Source of the DNA: an uncultured Synergistales bacterium
Lineage (GTDB): Bacteria; Synergistota; Synergistia; Synergistales; Aminobacteriaceae
Assembly: GCA_905235735.1 (NCBI GenBank)
Contig: CAJOMU010000005.1
Span: 1 to 64,000 of the forward strand
Direction of reading: 5' to 3'
DNA length: 64,000 nucleotides
Every line of letters starts with the position of its first letter. Position 1 is the stretch's first letter. Positions 63,514 to 64,000 of the stretch are shown here, piece by piece. Both the position numbers and the translations under genes were made by a program. The notes under the pieces are model-generated. The model saw only the letters and a program-made list of their open reading frames with translations. It was not told where the DNA came from and searched no databases.

Positions 63514-63849
63514 TCAGCATAATTTATCTCCGTCTTTCACTTCTTCGGGTTTATCGGGAACTGCTAATACGATTCCTTCTTTGCTGTCTGTTCCTAGCAC
63601 TAAGACTTCACTCATGAAATCTGCAATTTGTCTCGCAGGAAAATTAACGACCGCTAGAATCTTTTTGCCGGTTAAATCTTCCGGTTGATACAGCTTCGTT
63701 ATCTGTGCAGATGATTTCTTTATCCCGATTTCATCACCGAAATCTATTGTGAGTTTGTAGGCTGGCTTTCTTGCCTTCGGAAATGTTTCGGCCTTTATAA
63801 TTGTTCCTGCTCTTATGTCTAACTTTGCAAAGTCTTCATATACTGCCAT
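63514..63849 (-). CDS. csaA: CsaA-like tRNA-binding-domain protein
   Basis: This 111-residue protein is a stand-alone EMAP/Trbp OB fold. It reads [32 protein letters not shown], then [19 protein letters not shown] and [21 protein letters not shown]. CsaA dimers bind tRNA and have chaperone-like activity linked to protein export. GGAGTG precedes the ATG. It is complete. Its last codons are duplicated as a remnant at 56396-56434. Confidence 0.93.
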   Translation of the reverse strand: MAVYEDFAKLDIRAGTIIKAETFPKARKPAYKLTIDFGDEIGIKKSSAQITKLYQPEDLTGKKILAVVNFPARQIADFMSEVLVLGTDSKEGIVLAVPDKPEEVKDGDKLC

Positions 63850-63896
63850 AAAATGAAATCACTCCTTCGTCTTTCATGAATGAAATAATATATCGT

Positions 63897-63941
63897 AAAA
63901 AATAAACCGGGCTTCTCATTTGAATTCGAGAATCACCCGGT
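63897..63941 (-). terminator. Terminator of the gene entering from the right edge
   Basis: On the minus strand ACCGGG...CCCGGT encloses an inner TTCTC/GAGAA stem and is followed by TTTATTTTTT. Confidence 0.8.
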
Positions 63942-63957
63942 CTTGTTTCATCTTGAA

Positions 63958-64000
63958 CTAGAAATTTGCTGCACTATGTCCTGCAATACGTCCGAATATC
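63958..64000 (-). CDS. C-terminal end of a probable flavoprotein (fumarate reductase/flavocytochrome c type)
   Basis: Only 13 codons are in the window. They read FGRIAGHSAANF, then TAG. GRIAGxxAA is the usual end of FAD-dependent fumarate or urocanate reductase-like proteins. The match is short, so the call is tentative. Confidence 0.5.
   Translation of the reverse strand, partial: IFGRIAGHSAANF

Overview
The window looks like a chromosomal stretch of a moderately AT-rich member of the Synergistota (Synergistetes). The best single marker is the surface protein at 21820-23799. It ends in a GGGGC box, a short hydrophobic helix and a basic tail, which is the Synergist-type C-terminal sorting signal. 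The rest fits an amino-acid-fermenting anaerobe: an indolepyruvate:ferredoxin oxidoreductase operon with an aryl-CoA ligase, a fused TRAP permease with a TAXI receptor, Na+-coupled carriers, a flavodoxin and an Fe-type alcohol dehydrogenase. Several genes appear to use TTG starts, and one apparently uses CTG.

Layout. 1-4062: rpoB with an unusual acidic tail, its promoter, and tRNA-Leu(CAG). 4182-5941: UDP-glucose dehydrogenase and a small exported protein. 5985-10075 (minus): the operon iorA-iorB-paaK-ACT for 2-oxo-acid oxidation and acyl-CoA handling. 10259-12082: a large multidomain protein (DUF4145/HEPN-like, S1-like, ankyrin). 12210-15223: acyl-CoA synthetase, a DUF4160/DUF2442 pair and an Lgt-like protein. 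15299-16744: DegP/HtrA protease. 16809-17794: a frameshifted D-lactate dehydrogenase. 17890-20169: a PfkB kinase and a CPA2-type antiporter. 20206-26350 (minus): an FGGY kinase, the Synergist-type surface protein, an amidohydrolase and a sodium:solute symporter. 26496-26571: tRNA-Asn. 26664-31138: a TIM44/zinc-ribbon protein, then a 1158-residue amino-acid permease fused to a hybrid histidine kinase. 31290-33295: groES-groEL under a CIRCE operator. 33436-34617: a cupin and an exported double-CMD protein. 34666-37622 (minus): a RecQ-phosphoribosyltransferase fusion coupled to a DprA-like protein. 37686-41453: a CcdA-like protein and the TRAP/TAXI transporter. 41587-44976: a Sel1 protein divergent from a shortened uvrC. 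45025-46910: a GT2 glycosyltransferase and a GT-C glycosyltransferase broken by an amber codon. 46982-53014: a Ca2+-type P-ATPase, a GH57/DUF3536 protein, a small membrane protein and NikR. 53015-56377 (minus): flavodoxin, Fe-ADH and a GHKL-like/DAACS symporter fusion broken by an opal codon. 56378-56758 holds no intact gene; it contains remnants of a csaA-like tail, a symporter tail and what looks like the right end of an IS200/IS605 tnpB element. 56759-63455: a polyol dehydrogenase followed by a complete ABC importer with two ATPases. 63514-64000: CsaA and the last codons of a probable flavoprotein reductase.

The most unusual items are the HEPN-like/S1/ankyrin protein, the permease-kinase fusion, the RecQ-PRTase/DprA pair, the GHKL-like/DAACS fusion, the uvrC lacking its central segment, and the gene-remnant scar that now supplies the leader of the polyol operon. 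Three genes are interrupted by single-base events (16809-17794, 45777-46910, 54740-56377). Read-level checking is needed to tell real decay from sequencing error. All functional calls rest on reading the sequence; no database search was run.
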